NCBI GenBank assembly: GCA_037954235.1
Contig: JBBMOA010000006.1
Span: 24,978,041-25,042,040, forward strand
Source of the DNA: Aulostomus chinensis
Taxonomy: Eukaryota; Chordata; Actinopteri; Syngnathiformes; Aulostomidae
Reading direction: 5' to 3'
DNA length: 64,000 bases
A program made the position numbers and the translations under genes. Position 1 is the first letter of the stretch; every line of letters begins with the position of its first letter. The notes below the pieces were generated by a model. The model was not told the origin of the DNA. It ran no database searches and saw only the letters and a list, made by a program, of their open reading frames with translations. Shown here in pieces: positions 48,958-63,210 of the stretch.

Positions 48958-50609
48958 CTTTAGGTCTGATCATGCCTCTTCAGTATGATGTGGGTCATTC
49001 TGATATACTGTGTAACAAAACAGGAGTAAAGCCCCTTGCCTGTATGGCTGCTCACTACAAATATCCACTGAGGTCAATAAAAACACAAGGAAATTCAATT
49101 CTGGATGAATTACTCCTCCCTGATCAATACTCCTTTCATGAGGCAGCTATAGGAGAGCAGCACTGATGCTCAGACTCTTTGATCGTTTGCTTTAATCAAC
49201 AGTGTTTGCTCTAATCCACAGCAGGAAAGCTGATATACTTTATCTTTCCAGGACTAAGTTTTATTTAGATTAATTTCTCCTCTCTCTTTCCTGTTCCCTT
49301 TCTACAGTAACTGTGCTCTTCTCTCTCGTCCACATTTTCAAATTTGTCAAAAGTAGATTCTTCTTCTTTTTTTTCCACTGTTGGAGCATCACTACTTGTC
49401 TGGCTAAAATGAAAATAGTATGATGTTTAAGGACCGAAGGCGGTATTCATTGCAGCTGGGAAACTGAAATGTTTGGCTCAAAGCTAAGGTTTTCAAGAGG
49501 GTTTTCACCTTCTATGAGTGCATTCACGTTTCAAAAATCACGAGAGCACTGAAGATTGTGACTTTCTTGAAAAAGCAACATGTAACTCACATGAGTTGAA
49601 AAAAATTGAAAAATCCATTGGCTTTTGGTCAAAGTTGATGCTAACTTAGAGGTTTACCTACAAAGTTATACAATCACTGTAGCACTAAGTTCACATATGG
49701 CAAACCATCTTCTGCAGGTGCAGTCACCATACCTCACCTTTGCTGTGATGCATAATGGGTCTGATTCTACTTTTCAAGGTGTGAAAACAAATCATAAGGT
49801 GAATTACTAATTAAGACCGTCAGAGCAAACTAACTAGGTTGGGAAACAGCTCTGAGTGAATGCTGGATCCCAACGATGCACAAACAGTCAACGTCTGTTG
49901 TTCTTTTATGAATTGACTTTGCTGAGTTTTGACGCTGACCATTTCAACATGGGGACTTAAAGGATACAGGCTATGAAGTGAGTTAATATTCACTACAAAT
50001 GTGATTTGCTCTCTTAACAGACTCACACTTATTGTCGTATGTGATAGCGTGTTTGTAGCAAGCGAGCTCCCTCAATGCGCGACACGTCTCATGTTGTTAG
50101 AGGCGCTGTTTTAAATGATTTGCAGTAGCCTGACATTCACATTCCGTTTGTTTGTTTCAGTCAGCATGACTTTGTGTCCTTGTTAGACCTTTTTTCTGAG
50201 GGGAAAGAACTATATTTTGCCTTTTCAGTGCTTCGCTCTTAAACGTGTATATTTATGAATTTAGGACAAGTCTGACAGACAAACGTAACAGACACACATT
50301 CAGTAGCATCCTCCACAGGGTTCCTTTGAAACAACTATACTCCCACCTTCTGTAGATAAAGGTAGCGTGTCGCTCATGCTCTAACCCACCTCATGAAGGG
50401 AAAAGGATATAAGATGAGTCAGCCCTGAAGTCACAGTGACGAACCATGACACTACTATGAAAAAATAGAAAAAAATCCCCTGCAACTCCCATTTATCCAG
50501 AGTCATGATGACAAGCAAGTGAGATATAAGCTGCATGAAAAAAAGAGTAAACCAACAAGAAGCATACTTGGTATGTTTAGAATCAAATTATTTATAGATT
50601 AAAAAGGAT

Positions 50610-50668
50610 ATTATTATTATTATGATCATCATTATTATTATTATTGTTATTATTATTATTATTATTAT
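50610..50668. repeat. (ATT)n microsatellite
   Basis: ATT trinucleotide tract with a few interruptions (GATCATC, GTT). Confidence 0.9.
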
Positions 50669-53600
50669 CAATAGTTGTATTTGTCTGAAAATTGTTTAAG
50701 ACAAACTACTGGGTAGAGAAAATTGAAATTGTTTTATTTGTCTATTCACCTTCATTGACTCGATCAATACAAAAAATGTGATGTATTTGTGTTGCTCATT
50801 TCACATGTAAAAAAAACCATCCATTTGTTTTACTGAGCTGACTGAAAGAATGCATGCAAATAAAAAAATTACAATTAAAAATCTATCAGATTAGTGAAGG
50901 TGGATGATCCAGCTGATGGAGGAAATAAGTATTTTTGAAGCTGCATGTAAGAGTTGTTGTCCTCTGACATTACCAAAAAAAAAAAAAGAAAAAAATTATA
51001 TAAATGAATGGAAAGTGTAAAATTAACCTGAGACATTAACAAATATCTGTCATCCATCTTCCTCCTCCCTCTTTGGATTTACTGGGAAGGAGGTTCCCAG
51101 CAACAGAATTTAGGAGGTCGTTTGCCATAAATGATGTTCTAATAATGTCAACAGTGTCGGAGCTGGTAGGATGTGAGCTGTTGTTTTTTTTTTTTTTCTA
51201 AAACCCTGTCCAAGTAGCCACATCTTAATTCCAGTTTGTACAGAGAAGTATGATTCGCCTGTGAACTCAGACGCAGCTACATGAAGCTCAGCGGGGCGGA
51301 TAGGAGCAGCCATGTAGTTCTCTATGTCACTCCGTGCATTTCTTTTATAACTGTGTGTTTTCTGCGTTTGCCCTGATGATTGCTTGGACTGGCCAGTCAG
51401 AAGCTGATGTGGTCGCTCAGTGTTGTATAATAGATGCAAACTGTCAGTGAGTCTGGTGACTCTGTGCATTTTTAGTCCACGTCCTCTCTACACGACTGAC
51501 TGTCATTATGTTAATGTACATAATATTGTTTAATCATCCCTGAAAACTTGAAACATCTGTTACACTCATAATCCTCTTAGCAATGTTAATTATATTCACC
51601 AGGCACAAAGAATATATTTACATACGGAACAAGGAGCCCAACTAACAGGGATGTTACTTTTAGAGATATTGTTTCACCTATGCTCATTTGTAGCTCTATA
51701 AAATTTATCCTAGAGCTCAGTTTGAATAACATTGCACGATTCATCGCTCAGATAAGATCCTTATTCATCTTCTACCTCATCATCCATCTGAAACTAGCTG
51801 ATTTAGTTCCCTCATATTAAAATGCGCCTTAAAATGTGTACAAACCAAAATTGGTGGATACATTTTTCACCTCACATAGGGAAATTTAATCATGTCTGAC
51901 AGAAATACCCAACACTGCAACACATAGTTGGACCATATGTCACCACTGGCTGTGAAACACAGAGATTATATCAAACTAAAGTGCGTTGTTAAGACCAACA
52001 CACGGTTACCGAAGATACAAATGCCAATTTAAACGTTTTTTTTATTACGTGTTCATCAAGTCTTTTTTTCTTTGCTGAAGTTGAACCAAGCATCAGAATC
52101 TGAAGTCAAATCTGTAACATTTCAATCAGTTCTTATTGACTTTTGCATCTTTATTGGCAGCAGTAGCAAGAAGGGGGCTTGAGCACTTCATCGTTTTTCC
52201 AAGTGAAGCCAAATCTATTGACTCGTTAATGTGGCTGTTTCTGCCACAGACTTTTAAGGAGCTCCATAGACTTGCTGTTGTCGACAGGACAACTGAAGCT
52301 GACGCTGTGTTACACAGCTTGTGCCATCAATAGTTATCCATCCGTGGCCAGACAATCCATCCGCATACGTATATTTGTGTGTTTCACCCTGCATGCGTGA
52401 CCACCGGCAGGATGCTGTATTCCGTTCTCTATTATTTGTCTTTATTAAAAACTTACAATCATGATAAATTAAAGAGGAACTGATTCAGCCTTCTTGTGTG
52501 CAATCAATCTACTTATTTATGTTGTTGGTGCTCATCTGTGGACAGGGGTGATTAACTTTAAATGAGTTTACCAACAGGACGCAGTTCTACTAAATGCAGC
52601 AAAAACTGATTATCCACACACGTTTTCACCCTCTGAGAAGTATCAATCCGTATTGGGTCACACTGCTTGAAGGTTGCATGAGTGTGATACTGTGCAGTTT
52701 AGCTGTCCTTAACAGAAATCATATTGATACCAGCATCCATAATCTGATACCACAGTTGTAGAAAGGCATTGTGAGTGTAGATAGGTTTTTCTCTCTGCTG
52801 AGTCTCTTTCAAGACATTTTTCCCCCTTGAAAAATGTCAAAAATTCTCTAATATCTCACAGACACATCTGTGAAAACAAATCTTTAATTTGTTGGAAAAC
52901 CTACATTTTGCTCAAAGTGGAACGTAGCGATGCTGGCAGCAAGCCTGATAAATCACGTTTGTGAGAGACTTCTATTTTAGCGGTGCTGCAGCATAATGTG
53001 ATGGTCCAACACAGATTTGGAATATTTATGAGAATGACTCATAAACATTACTCAGTCTCAGACGTTTTGCTTACAAAAATAAGCTCCAGTTGGTGTGTAT
53101 TCTGAGGTATTCTGGACCGCACGTGGCCCCACTCTTCTAGCAATGTGTATGTATTCTGTCACAATACAGACAGACTGGGTCTGGGTGCAGGTACTCATTC
53201 AAAGAAATTCATGCCTTTGCCAAATTTCAAGGCATCAAACAAATTTGCAAGATATTTCTCTTATAAGTGAAAATGTCAACCTCACTGCAGCACAAGTTTA
53301 AGTGTCAGGGCTGAGGACAGTCATGCTTTCAGGTGAATTACTGGAGGTGGGATTGATTTTTCTTGGAAAGAGATGTCATCTTAAGATGCGTGGCAGAAGG
53401 GAACAGCAAGAATGTAAAATGTTGAAATTGTAGAGACATACAAGTACTTAGGTACTTGTTGAACATGGACAACAACGGATCTATTTGATGCAGTAGCTGA
53501 ATTCTTTCAATGTCTCAAAGGCCATTATATGTAATTTTTATCAAGTGTTTATTTAAAGTCTTTTAACATTTTCCTTTATCTGCTTGTTTTATGGATTTGT

Positions 53601-56600
53601 CTGAGAGACAAGAACAGCCTCAGCAGCACTGTCAGCGTCTGCTTCAAGATCGTCAGAGTCCAGCTGACAGACCTGAGCCTCCCTCTCGAAAAAAAAAGGA
53701 TGATCCAGCTATTATATGAATAATTTATTCACAACAACAAAAAATGTAAACAAAAAGGCAAAATAAAATAGCATTACCAGTTAAACATGTAGGTTAACTG
53801 GAGAGGTGACATTGTCCTCTCCTACAGGGACGCAAGAGTCTCGTTGACAGTTTTTTGCTGTTCGATTTGTCATACACAGCATTTACAATTTACAAATGTA
53901 AAAATGAATTTGAAAAATTCTCCTGAAAGGTTTGCCGACCGATCCTGCCAGTGTAGTGAGCTCTATCCCTAAAGCAAAGATGAGGAAGAGTCATGAGGAA
54001 ATGAGCAGGGAGACGAGTGAAGGTCACGTGACATCGTAAAAACGTTACTTTTCAACATAACATTTCACAGGAAGTGATTTTTAGAGGTAACTGTTCCAGG
54101 ATCAAGATGGACAAAAAAAAAAAAAATTAAGATTTCGTTTCCCTATTAACCCCTGAAGTTGAGCAAGCAGGGAATCAATTACTTCTTGTAATTACTCAGT
54201 TATCAGTCACTCACGCTCGTACCTCGTGAGGGGATCGCTAACATTATTAGGAACCATGTTGGATGTTGGATGGCTGACCACAGCCTGACAACTTTGATAT
54301 ATTTGACTTTGGATCAGAGCGGGAGACTAACTGGCGTTATGGCTCTAGCTCAGCTTAACTGCATCATAGGTGTGTGTTTCAGAGCACGATGTCATTTAGT
54401 GTGACAGGGGGCTGGGATGATATGGCTGTGTGTAGGATGCTCTGCTGTTTCCCTGGTTATGCCTGGAGAATATACCTTTATGTATTCACACAGCTTTAAT
54501 CCAGCAGGTACTGTGTGACAGCAGCAGCAGGATTTATTGGAGGTTGCTTCTCTCTCAGCCCAGAGACATAAAACTGCATAGCATGTTGTAAAGCCTAAAG
54601 CTCAAATGCACTCCCTGCCTCTGTCTCCCCTGTAGTCCCTTCAGCCTCCTCTCCCCGGGCCGCTGTGCTCTCATCTGTCCACTCACCGCTTTCACACACT
54701 GCACTCTGCTCCTTTTAGAAACAGGCTGCACAGAGGCAGGCACGTGGCATCTTCAATACCTGACACGCCATCAATGTTCCCATGCACTGTCACTTAACAA
54801 CCGCCTCACTGGATCTTATGACACTTCACAGGTTTTCAATATGTATTTTCGGCGCTGTTGTAACTTCCTTTTGCAGCTATTTTGGGATTTTGATTTTAAA
54901 TATCTTGCTTATGTCTCATGTGATCTTTAGTTTTTTTCTTTCTGTGGAAGCCTTCTAATGTTTATTGCATACCTTGATGGATTTTGTGGTCAGCTGGGAA
55001 GCGAGGTTGTATATCGTAAGATGAACATGCTACATTCACTGGATACCCCGAGCAGGTGTTGTCAATGTTTGGTCACAACTTTTTGAAGGGCAAGTCAAAG
55101 TCAAGTCTTAATTCTGTTCTACTAGGAATGGTTAGTTCTATAATTCGGATTAAAAGAAAAGAAAAGAAATCGAATTGACAGACCTGCTGTGGCTGCTTGG
55201 CTATGGCCTCTTCTGTGGGGTTTGGTATTTATTTGCCAACTGTTAACACAACAAGTATTGACTGAAAAAATGGCTAAAAACGTTTGAGCATTGGTAGTGG
55301 ACGGTTTAATTTGTGTTTGAGATTTAGGTCCTTCATGGCTTTGTATGTTGGATATGTTGTCACGATGTTTTAGGTTGGATAGTCTGATATTTTTCAGTCT
55401 TGATTGACTAAGTTGACATTGATTAGAATTAGGTTCCGCTCTTTTAATGGAACCATGAAGGTTGTATGTATGTCTGCCAACAAAATAATAAAATGTGCAC
55501 CCAGCCAATTCGATATGCCGGCAAAAAATGGTCCTTTTTCTTGTGCCTGCAACTCACTTCCTGTGGAAATGGTTCATACAGCGGCAGGGTCCTTTCACAT
55601 GGAGCAAAGTCACTCTTTTTACTACATCCAGTTAATCAATTTACTCCTGTGTTTGTCACACCCACCAACTGTAACTGGCAACAACACTACAGCTGCTGGA
55701 CAGCGGACAATAACGTTCAGGTGTCATTGACAGGGTTTGTCTAGAGACGACCTTCAGTGGGCCCAGACAGTCGATGCTCGAGTCCTGCCAGGGAAGAAAT
55801 CATCCCCTCGAGGCTCTAGGCTGCATACCACAAATCACAATCATCGTGCTTCTTGCTTTCCAAACAAGCGAAGCGTGCACATACAAATGATCACATCTTC
55901 AGTACCTAAAAGAACACAGTTTAACAAGGCTGGTCAATTTAACTCATTGCAATTCAGACTGTCTGTATATTTTGACAAGAATGAGAAGTCAGGCAGTTCA
56001 ACAAAGCTCTGCTGGCATGTAGACTGAAGCTTTGGATACGCTTTCGACACGGCTACCAAGGAACACATCAATGACACACGCATGCAGACAAATCCAACAT
56101 TACAGCAACATGGCAACTGTCCCTTCACTAAAGGAAATGTCTCTCTCTTCTGGCTACTTTTCAAAATGATAAGGAATCATCGTTTGCCAATGAACCAGTA
56201 TCTATTACATGCTGAGCACTTTTTTACAGTGCTTTTGGATGCTCGTGGGCCATAGATGCAGGATATGTTTATTGAAAAATGGTGTAGAAAAACAGTTGTG
56301 AGGTGTAAAAAAGAACTGTTTCTTATTACAAATGCTACTTACTAAACAAACAAACAATATTTCACGCCAATCTCTGTCAGAGGGTTGCACATTTTACCCT
56401 GCTCTTACCACGATAGTATACCAGTGAGTAGGTTTGTGTTTGGACGGTAGGGATGTGATCCTAGTAATACTTTGGGAGGACAGTATTGTCCCTCAGTTTT
56501 CTTCTCTTTATATTCTCGTTGAGCAGATGATTCCGCTGTTATGTCCCAGAGATGACGTCTGTTGTCATCCCTCCACAACCCCTACAATCAAGTTTACAGA

Positions 56601-59195
56601 AGAGCTTTGGCTCTGAAATGATCAGCAGAAGTGGAATTAAGAACATGCAGGGTAGGGAATGCTGGTCAGGGGTCAGTATAACAGAGAACCAAATTGACGC
56701 TGAATGGGAACAGAGGAAGTGTAACTCCTTCATTTTCTCTATTGGTGCATCTTCACATGGAGCGGACAGTACTGATAGACGCATGAGGAGTTTTGTCTCA
56801 TTCATTCGAATGTATCATGTGACGTCCACTGATATTCCCAGGAGCAGGAGCACAGACATACTTGATCATCCAGGCTGTCCCACAGAGGGAAGCCATGTCT
56901 GGTGAAAATGGGTATTTTTGTGTTTGTTTGTTTCTCAAAACTGCGTACAACCTAGCAACACGAGACCGAGCATTATCTACTGAAAAGTCATTTTGTGTCT
57001 TCATGTTGTAGCATATATTTGATTTCATAAATCTGAAATTTCTCTTTACATTTCTGAACCACTAGAACACGAAATTTTGTTCAATCTTGACTGTTAATTT
57101 AAATCTTTGGTCAGTGTATTTTGTGGATAAATCATCGAACAGTAATGCATCCTAAATCACCAATCAAAATACCCAAATGTCTTTTTTAAAAATTATTTGG
57201 TGAAATACTCTTTGCAGCATTGCCAAATATGATCGTAACGTATTTACCGTAGCTGCAAGATGAAACTTAGCGACTCACAATAATATCTGCACATCATCTG
57301 CTGAGCCATATTCATTTCGGCACAATACTGCTCAAGTCTCATCTTGTTTGGTCATCATCAGTGAACAATAAATAGATGATGAATGGCCTTTTCTAGATGA
57401 TAAAATATGGTCTTCAGCTTATACAAAATGTAAATATCATATAACTTTGTCTTTATACAGATAATATTGGCCAAATGTGTGTAAAAAAATACTGGCATAT
57501 CAGCAAAATTACTGTGCATCCCTAATTAAACCTTTACCATACAGCTCTGCTACTATCTACTGTTATTCATCTAAAGACAAAATGGAAAATCTGCTGTGAG
57601 ATGTATAATGGTGTTTTGTTGAAATGGACCCGTCAGTTGGGGAGCTGGAAAATGACTCTGAGCACTTGTGGCTGTGAAGGTGCTGGACGGCTAAATATTG
57701 AGCATGTGGAGAGCAGTGTGTGCTGAAGCAGAAAACAGCCAGGGCTGAGGCCTGGGGAATTGCTCTGGCACTATTTTCTCAGCGCTCATCTCCCCTGTTC
57801 TGGCTCTGTGATTTACAACAAAACACAGCAGGAGCTCTGCAAGGGACCAGGCCGTTTGACCACCCAGGATCCATTAGATGCTCAGTGGCGGTAGGCAGAT
57901 ATTGACAGGAGCAGCTCTGAGCCATGACAATAAGCGGTTTGATTGGACAAATCATAAAGGCAGCTTCACCACATGCTTTTTATTGTCCAGACCCATTTCC
58001 CCAATCATCAAACCCCTAATTAATTCTCCAGTGCACCGATAGAGAGCTGCACACCAAGTCAGCCACAAAGAAGGCAGTCTCCAAGTGGGGCAAGATCCTT
58101 TCTTCCTCCCTCTTCCCTCTATTGATATTCTCCCTGGTGCCTGCTGATGCTAGACGAGATGCCAGCTGCCATTCAAGTCATTCACCAGAAGCTGATTACA
58201 TACTGTATGGTCTTCACGTTGTTCATTTCTCATATCTTGTTTCAAAGTTGAAAATGGCCCGCCCATAAAGCAGAGTTGCCAGCTTTAGGTACCTGGATGG
58301 AGTCAGACTTTGATGCCATGGGCTTCATCACACATGCACATATTTGGGTTTATGAAACTGATTCATGTGGGGAAGCTTCGATTTGAAGAATGAAGAATAT
58401 AGAATGACTACAACACCCTATGGAGCGGATTTGAAAATCGTAGATATATACCAACCCAGTAAAAGGCATATGGATTTGTTCACTACTAGTCAGAGGCATG
58501 TTGTTTCTTATTTTAAAGAGAATTAACAGGAGTTAGTAGAGGTAAATCAGAACTGCAGTGTCGACCAGAAACAGCAAGTTGCCAGAATCAACCCGCCAGA
58601 ATAGGCAGATCAAATTTCAGTGGAGCTCATTTGTGAAATATTCTCATATACATATTTGTTCTTAAATAGTATAGAACATTCAAGCCTTCAAATAAATCTT
58701 AGAGGCACGAAGCAAGGTTTAGTGACTGTAACACCTTACAGCCACTGTGCTTGATTACTGCCTGCAGGACAGGACAGTGAAATACCACAAAAAAAACAAA
58801 TAGAGGTTGAGGATTTGTTACACTAGTGTAATTGAAACAGGTCAGTTACAATTAATGACTAAATATGTGTGTAACAGTGGCCAGTGGGTAAAGCTGTGCA
58901 GTGAATAAACTTCACTCCTTGTCACCTCAAGAGACGCGCTGGCGACTGCTGCTAGTCCTCATGGGTTTTAGCCTTCTTGCTAGCATGTTTGCCTCATGGT
59001 GATAGTGTTGGGTTTGAGGCCAGAGGTTGACGGTGCTTACACAACACTGGTTACACATGTAAATGTACAGTATGTGTATGTCTAACATTAGATCACATAC
59101 TAATGCTGTCAATCAATTAAAACATTGACTTTTGTAATTGTAATCAATTGCATCTGTCATGAATTTTGGCCATGACAAGCATTTCAATTAAGAAT

Positions 59196-60345
59196 AATAT
59201 GAATAAGAATACTTTATTTATCCCACACTGAGGAAATTTAAGCCCTTATCAAGAATAAGAAAAACCAAAAACTAAAATAAATTAATATTAACATTCATAT
59301 TAGGGAGCTACAAAAAATATTAACATCAAGTATGAAAAAAGAATTATATTTTATTGCACCATTATTGCACATTGCTGAAAACAGACATGTGAATGTGAAT
59401 GTTCACAGTGTGCGGCCTGATTGCTACAGGCAGGAATGACCTGCGGTAGCGCTCCTTCTTGCATTGAGGGTGCAGCAGTCTGGAACTGAAGGAGCTGCTC
59501 AGGGTCTCTACAGTGTGGTGCAGGGGATGGGAAGTGTTGTTTATGATGGATGTCATCTTGGCCAACATCCTTCTGTCGGCCACCTGTTGGATGGAGTCCA
59601 GTGGACAATCCAGGACAGAGCTGGCTCTCCTCACCAGTTTGTCCAGCCTCTTCCTGTCCCTGTCTGTGACTCCACTATCCCAGTACACAATGGTGTAGCA
59701 CACTGCAGAGGCCACCACAGTATCATAAGGGCCCTGCTAACCCTGAAGGACCTCAGTCTCATCAGCACGTGGAGGCAACTCTGGCCCTTCTTGTAGAGGG
59801 CATTGATGTTATCAGTCCAGTACAGTTTATTGTTCATGTGAACACCCAGGTACTTGAATGAGTCCACTATGTCAATGTCAGAGCCCTGGATGTTCACAGC
59901 TGTGTGTTGGGGAGGTTTTCTGTGGAAGTCAATCACAAGCTCCTTGCTCTTGTTGGTGTTCAGCAGCAGGTGGTTCTGCTCAAACCGGCCCACGAAGTCC
60001 GTGATGACCCCTCTGTACTCCTGCTCGTCCCCCTCTGATACGCAGCCAACAACGGCTGAGTCATCGGAGAACTTCTGCAGGTGACAGAGGTCAGAGTTGT
60101 AGTTGAGGTGTAGAGGATGAACAGGAACGGAGAGAGCACCATCCCCTTGGGAGCCCCCGTGCTGCAGGTTACTACATCTGACACACAGCTGTTCACCCCG
60201 ACTTACTGTGGTCTGTCAGAGAGGTAGTCAATTGTCCAAGCAGCCAGATGTTGGTCCATGCTGGCCTCCTCCATCCTCCCCTGCAGCAGTGATGGCTGGA
60301 TGGTGTTGAAATAACTGGAGAAGTCATCTGGAGAAGATGGCAATG
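59196..60345 (-). pseudogene. Decayed L2-like LINE reverse transcriptase fragment
   Basis: The minus strand reads, in order but in shifting frames, FSSYFNTIQPSLLQ (about 60,330), TGAPKGMVLSPFLF (about 60,160-60,120), KFSDDSAVVG (the catalytic box, usually F/Y-x-D-D, about 60,060), NHLLLNTNKSKELVIDF (about 59,970-59,920), FKYLGVHMNNKLYWT, then RLDKLVRRASSVL and HPLHHTV. These are the conserved blocks of L2/CR1-group reverse transcriptases and their C-terminal region. Frame changes break it and it is 5' truncated, so it is a dead copy. The low-coordinate end (GATAAATAAAGTATTCTTATTC on the minus strand) resembles the L2-type 3' tail. Confidence 0.85.
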
Positions 60346-61689
60346 GAGGTGATTGCATCCTTAATGTTTGCATCCGGCCCTGCAGCCTCTCCGTTTCCTT
60401 CTAATTTCCGCTGGAATCTTTGACATTTCAGCATGAATTGGCCCAGAGGGAAGGAGGGCTAGCTGCTCACGGCAGTAAACAATGGAGCCATGGCTGAAGG
60501 GGTCACCTAGGGCAGATTCAAAAAGTCCCAAAAACAAGTCAAAAAGTAGCGCAAAAGTTACAAAACTGAAACCCCGAGGTATACAATTCCAGAAGGGTTT
60601 CGTAAAGCAAGTATGATCTGCAGAGCATTTCAGGCCATCAGTAACAACAACAGGATTCAGCAGCTTTTATTTCCTTTGTGGTCTGCTTCCGTGTTCCGTT
60701 GAACAAAACAACAGCGCGTGTTCAATGATGCGTTGTGTCTCTGATTAATCTCCAGCACAAGAAGCAGCCCTGGCGTATCGCTGTTCTCAAAGTCCTCCAT
60801 TTCCAAGCTAAATTAACATGGCATCAGCAGGTCAGGGGCAGGGCCATGAGTAAGTGCAGTAATATTTTGTGGTGTTTTTCTTTTTGTATAAATAATTAAC
60901 CAGAATTTATTTTTCCAACTGTCTTTTTACCAGGAATTTGATTTTGATATTTATTTTCAGTGTTGTTATCTCCTGGTCTACCCAAGTAATCCAGGATTAA
61001 AAACTACCTAAAATGTAAATGCAGTAGTACTAAGTCGTTAACTTCATCTCCAAGAGACATTCTGTTTCTTCAAATAGCCAGATTTTGTGCTTTATAGTGC
61101 ATCTTCTAGAAACACCCCCCACCACTCTGATTTATTCACAGGGATAGTGTGTGTGTGTGTGTTACGTAAAACATGTCAAATTGTCCTTCAATTTTCCTTG
61201 AATGTAAAACATTTTGTGATGTTTTTTGTATGTTATTAGATGCAAATCTCACCACTTCAATGTTGTTCAGCTAAATTGCTTCGGACAGGTGACTTCCTCC
61301 AGCATAGACAATCATAAGCTGCAACACAGCCGGAGCGAGCAAGACTGTTTATCAGGAATTAACTTCAAAGGGATTTGAACATGTCCATGTGGAATGTCGG
61401 CTCGAGGATGAATTATGCATGAAAAAAGCTTCAGCAAAGTAATGTGCTGACACAATTTGTCACACGCTAGAGGAATACGCAAGTTGCAGAGTGGCCATGT
61501 TGGATGCAGTCAGGTGGTGTGGTTTCCTCAGACAGTTGGAGGTCGTGCAGCTGTGTAACCTACACCGACTGCTCTGTGAATTACTTATGAGACCCTATTT
61601 TGCCTCCAGAGGAAAGCTGTAAGCCTTGATACACAGTACAACAGCTTTGAAACTCTCAACTTTAAGTCTTTGATTTCTGCGTTTCTGTA

Positions 61690-61694
<5 letters not shown>
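60346..61694. other. Non-coding interval, nothing recognised
   Basis: No supportable gene. It contains a short GT tract at about 61,147-61,161. Confidence 0.4.

Positions 61695-61695
<1 letters not shown>

Positions 61696-61764
<69 letters not shown>
61696..61764. repeat. (GT)n microsatellite
   Basis: GT dinucleotide tract of about 34 units, uninterrupted. The His/Thr-rich frame across it is an artefact. Confidence 0.95.
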
Positions 61765-61766
<2 letters not shown>

Positions 61767-62416
61767 GGTGATGCAGTACAGAAGGGTTTGAAGGCTGGAG
61801 GCCACGTTACAGCCTGTCCTGCTGTCAGTTTGTGCTGACACTGATCGAGAGGAAGATGCAGAGCAGCAAGGGTGGCAGCTACTCAGACGCTCTGTGGTGC
61901 TACTTTTCTCTTGTATCATTAAGACCACAAGATGTTTCTCATTCAATCCACTCCAAGTGGTCGTCAGTATGTGTGATGCATCGTGCTGCGCTGGAGAGAA
62001 AGTACATCCTGATATTTCAAGGCCTCCCCTTTATTTACATACTTACCTGCTAACAGAGGCAAAAGCGACTCATTTTGCAGCCACAGCCTCTATATGCACG
62101 CTTATTAAAGATGGGTATGCAAACATTAGCCATTTGTTAGTATTTATCCTACAAATCTTCCCTCTACATTTCCAGTTCAGGAAGCGCATAAGAAATGAAT
62201 TCTTCAATTGATCACCGATAGGAAGAAGCCCATCTGGTAAAAAGGTTAAAAACTCTTATTTCCCTTTTTTTTTGGTCAAGTAATTTGATTAGATGTGACG
62301 ACTCAAGCTCACATACACAACATTAGCTGTGACTTCCAATAAAGTCTAAACTTCTTTATGTTACCAGAAGTTGGGTGGGGCCAGTAGTTTTTTTTAAGGT
62401 CTTACTTTTACTTTTA
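61765..62416. other. Non-coding interval, nothing recognised
   Basis: Open frames of up to about 105 codons occur on the plus strand (61,894-62,211) but have no recognisable domain, and no flanking splice or start context supports them. Confidence 0.4.
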
Positions 62417-62428
62417 GAAGTTAAAACT

Positions 62429-62697
62429 ATGGGATGGCATGGCTCAGAGGTAGAGTGGCAATTTAGCAACTGAAGGGTCGCCGGTTCGATCTTCACTTCC
62501 CCAGTGTCCATGTCTAAGTATCCTTGAGTCAGATACTGAGCCCCTAATTGCTCATGATGGCCCTGCGATGGACTGGCGACCTGTCCAGGATGTTCCCCGC
62601 CTCTCACCCAATGTCAGCAGGGAGAGGCTCCAGCCCCATGTGACCCTTAATGGATATAGAAAAATGATGGATGGATGGATGGATGGATGGATGGATG
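62429..62697 (+). mobile_element. tRNA-headed SINE, second family
   Basis: The head GGCTCAGAGGTAGAGTGG (A box) and CCGGTTCGATC (B box) is a different tRNA-like start from the array SINE. From GGCCCTGCGATGGACTGGCG onward the tail matches the array SINE family, and it ends in (GGAT)n. It is flanked by an imperfect 12-bp target duplication GAAGTTAAAACT (62,417-62,428) and GAAGTGAAAACT (62,698-62,709). Confidence 0.8.
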
Positions 62698-62709
62698 GAA
62701 GTGAAAACT

Positions 62710-63044
62710 GCAAGGAATAAATTGCTGATACATCAAATATTCATCGCACAGCAACTTCACTAAGACATGCTGTGAAAATGGTTTCAGGATGAACACTTAA
62801 TGTAGTTTTTAACCTTCACTTCTGATTTGAAGTGAGTGAGCAGTCATTTTATCATGGATAAACCAAGTTTTCCTCATGCCACCTCGACGGTAAAAGCATA
62901 CACAAGAGTAAAGCATTAACATTAAGGAAAGGTGCTTGAATTACAGAAGGCGTTAGGCCTTAGTCTGGTAACACAGCCACATCTATTCTCCTGCTGGGTC
63001 TGCATGGTTCCAGAGGGAGATTAGCCATCTAGCTAACAAAGGGA
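62710..63044. other. Non-coding interval, nothing recognised
   Basis: AT-rich sequence with no exon or element recognised. Confidence 0.4.
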
Positions 63045-63210
63045 GACTGCGTAGAAGTGTCCTTGAGAAAGACACGGAACCTCTAATTGCTCCTGATAAG
63101 TAGGTTGGCACCTTGCTTGGCAGCCTCCAGCAACAGTGTGAGTGTGTGTTTGTGTGTGTGTGTGACTGAGGCAACATTATACAGCACTATATAAATATTG
63201 ACTGGTTAAT
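63045..63210 (+). repeat. Dispersed fish repeat fragment
   Basis: The text GTGTCCTTGAGAAAGACAC, AATTGCTCCTGAT, GGTTGGCACCTTGC and GCACTATATAAA, with a short GTGT tract between, matches the order of a widespread fish repeat. The start of the element and any target duplication were not found. Confidence 0.5.

Larger units (their letters stand above)
45832..59195. other. Long gene-free stretch with microsatellites
   Basis: About 13 kb in which no exon, RNA gene or full element could be supported. The start may be 3' UTR of the zinc-finger gene. Open frames here are short, lack family resemblance and mostly overlap each other in opposite frames. It contains CA, TG, ATT and AAAAG repeats, listed separately. 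Confidence 0.5.

Noticed and set aside
48894..49166. Cys/Val-rich ORF at the TG repeat
   Set aside because: Translation of a (TG)n microsatellite.
55122..55744. Overlapping ORFs of 92-128 codons on both strands
   Set aside because: No domain, no splice-site support and mutually overlapping frames; consistent with chance in AT-moderate DNA.
59464..59796. Plus-strand ORF of 110 codons in the LINE region
   Set aside because: Antisense shadow of the L2-like reverse transcriptase remnant, whose conserved blocks read on the minus strand.
61662..61946. His/Thr-rich ORF at the GT repeat
   Set aside because: Translation of a (GT)n microsatellite in reverse.
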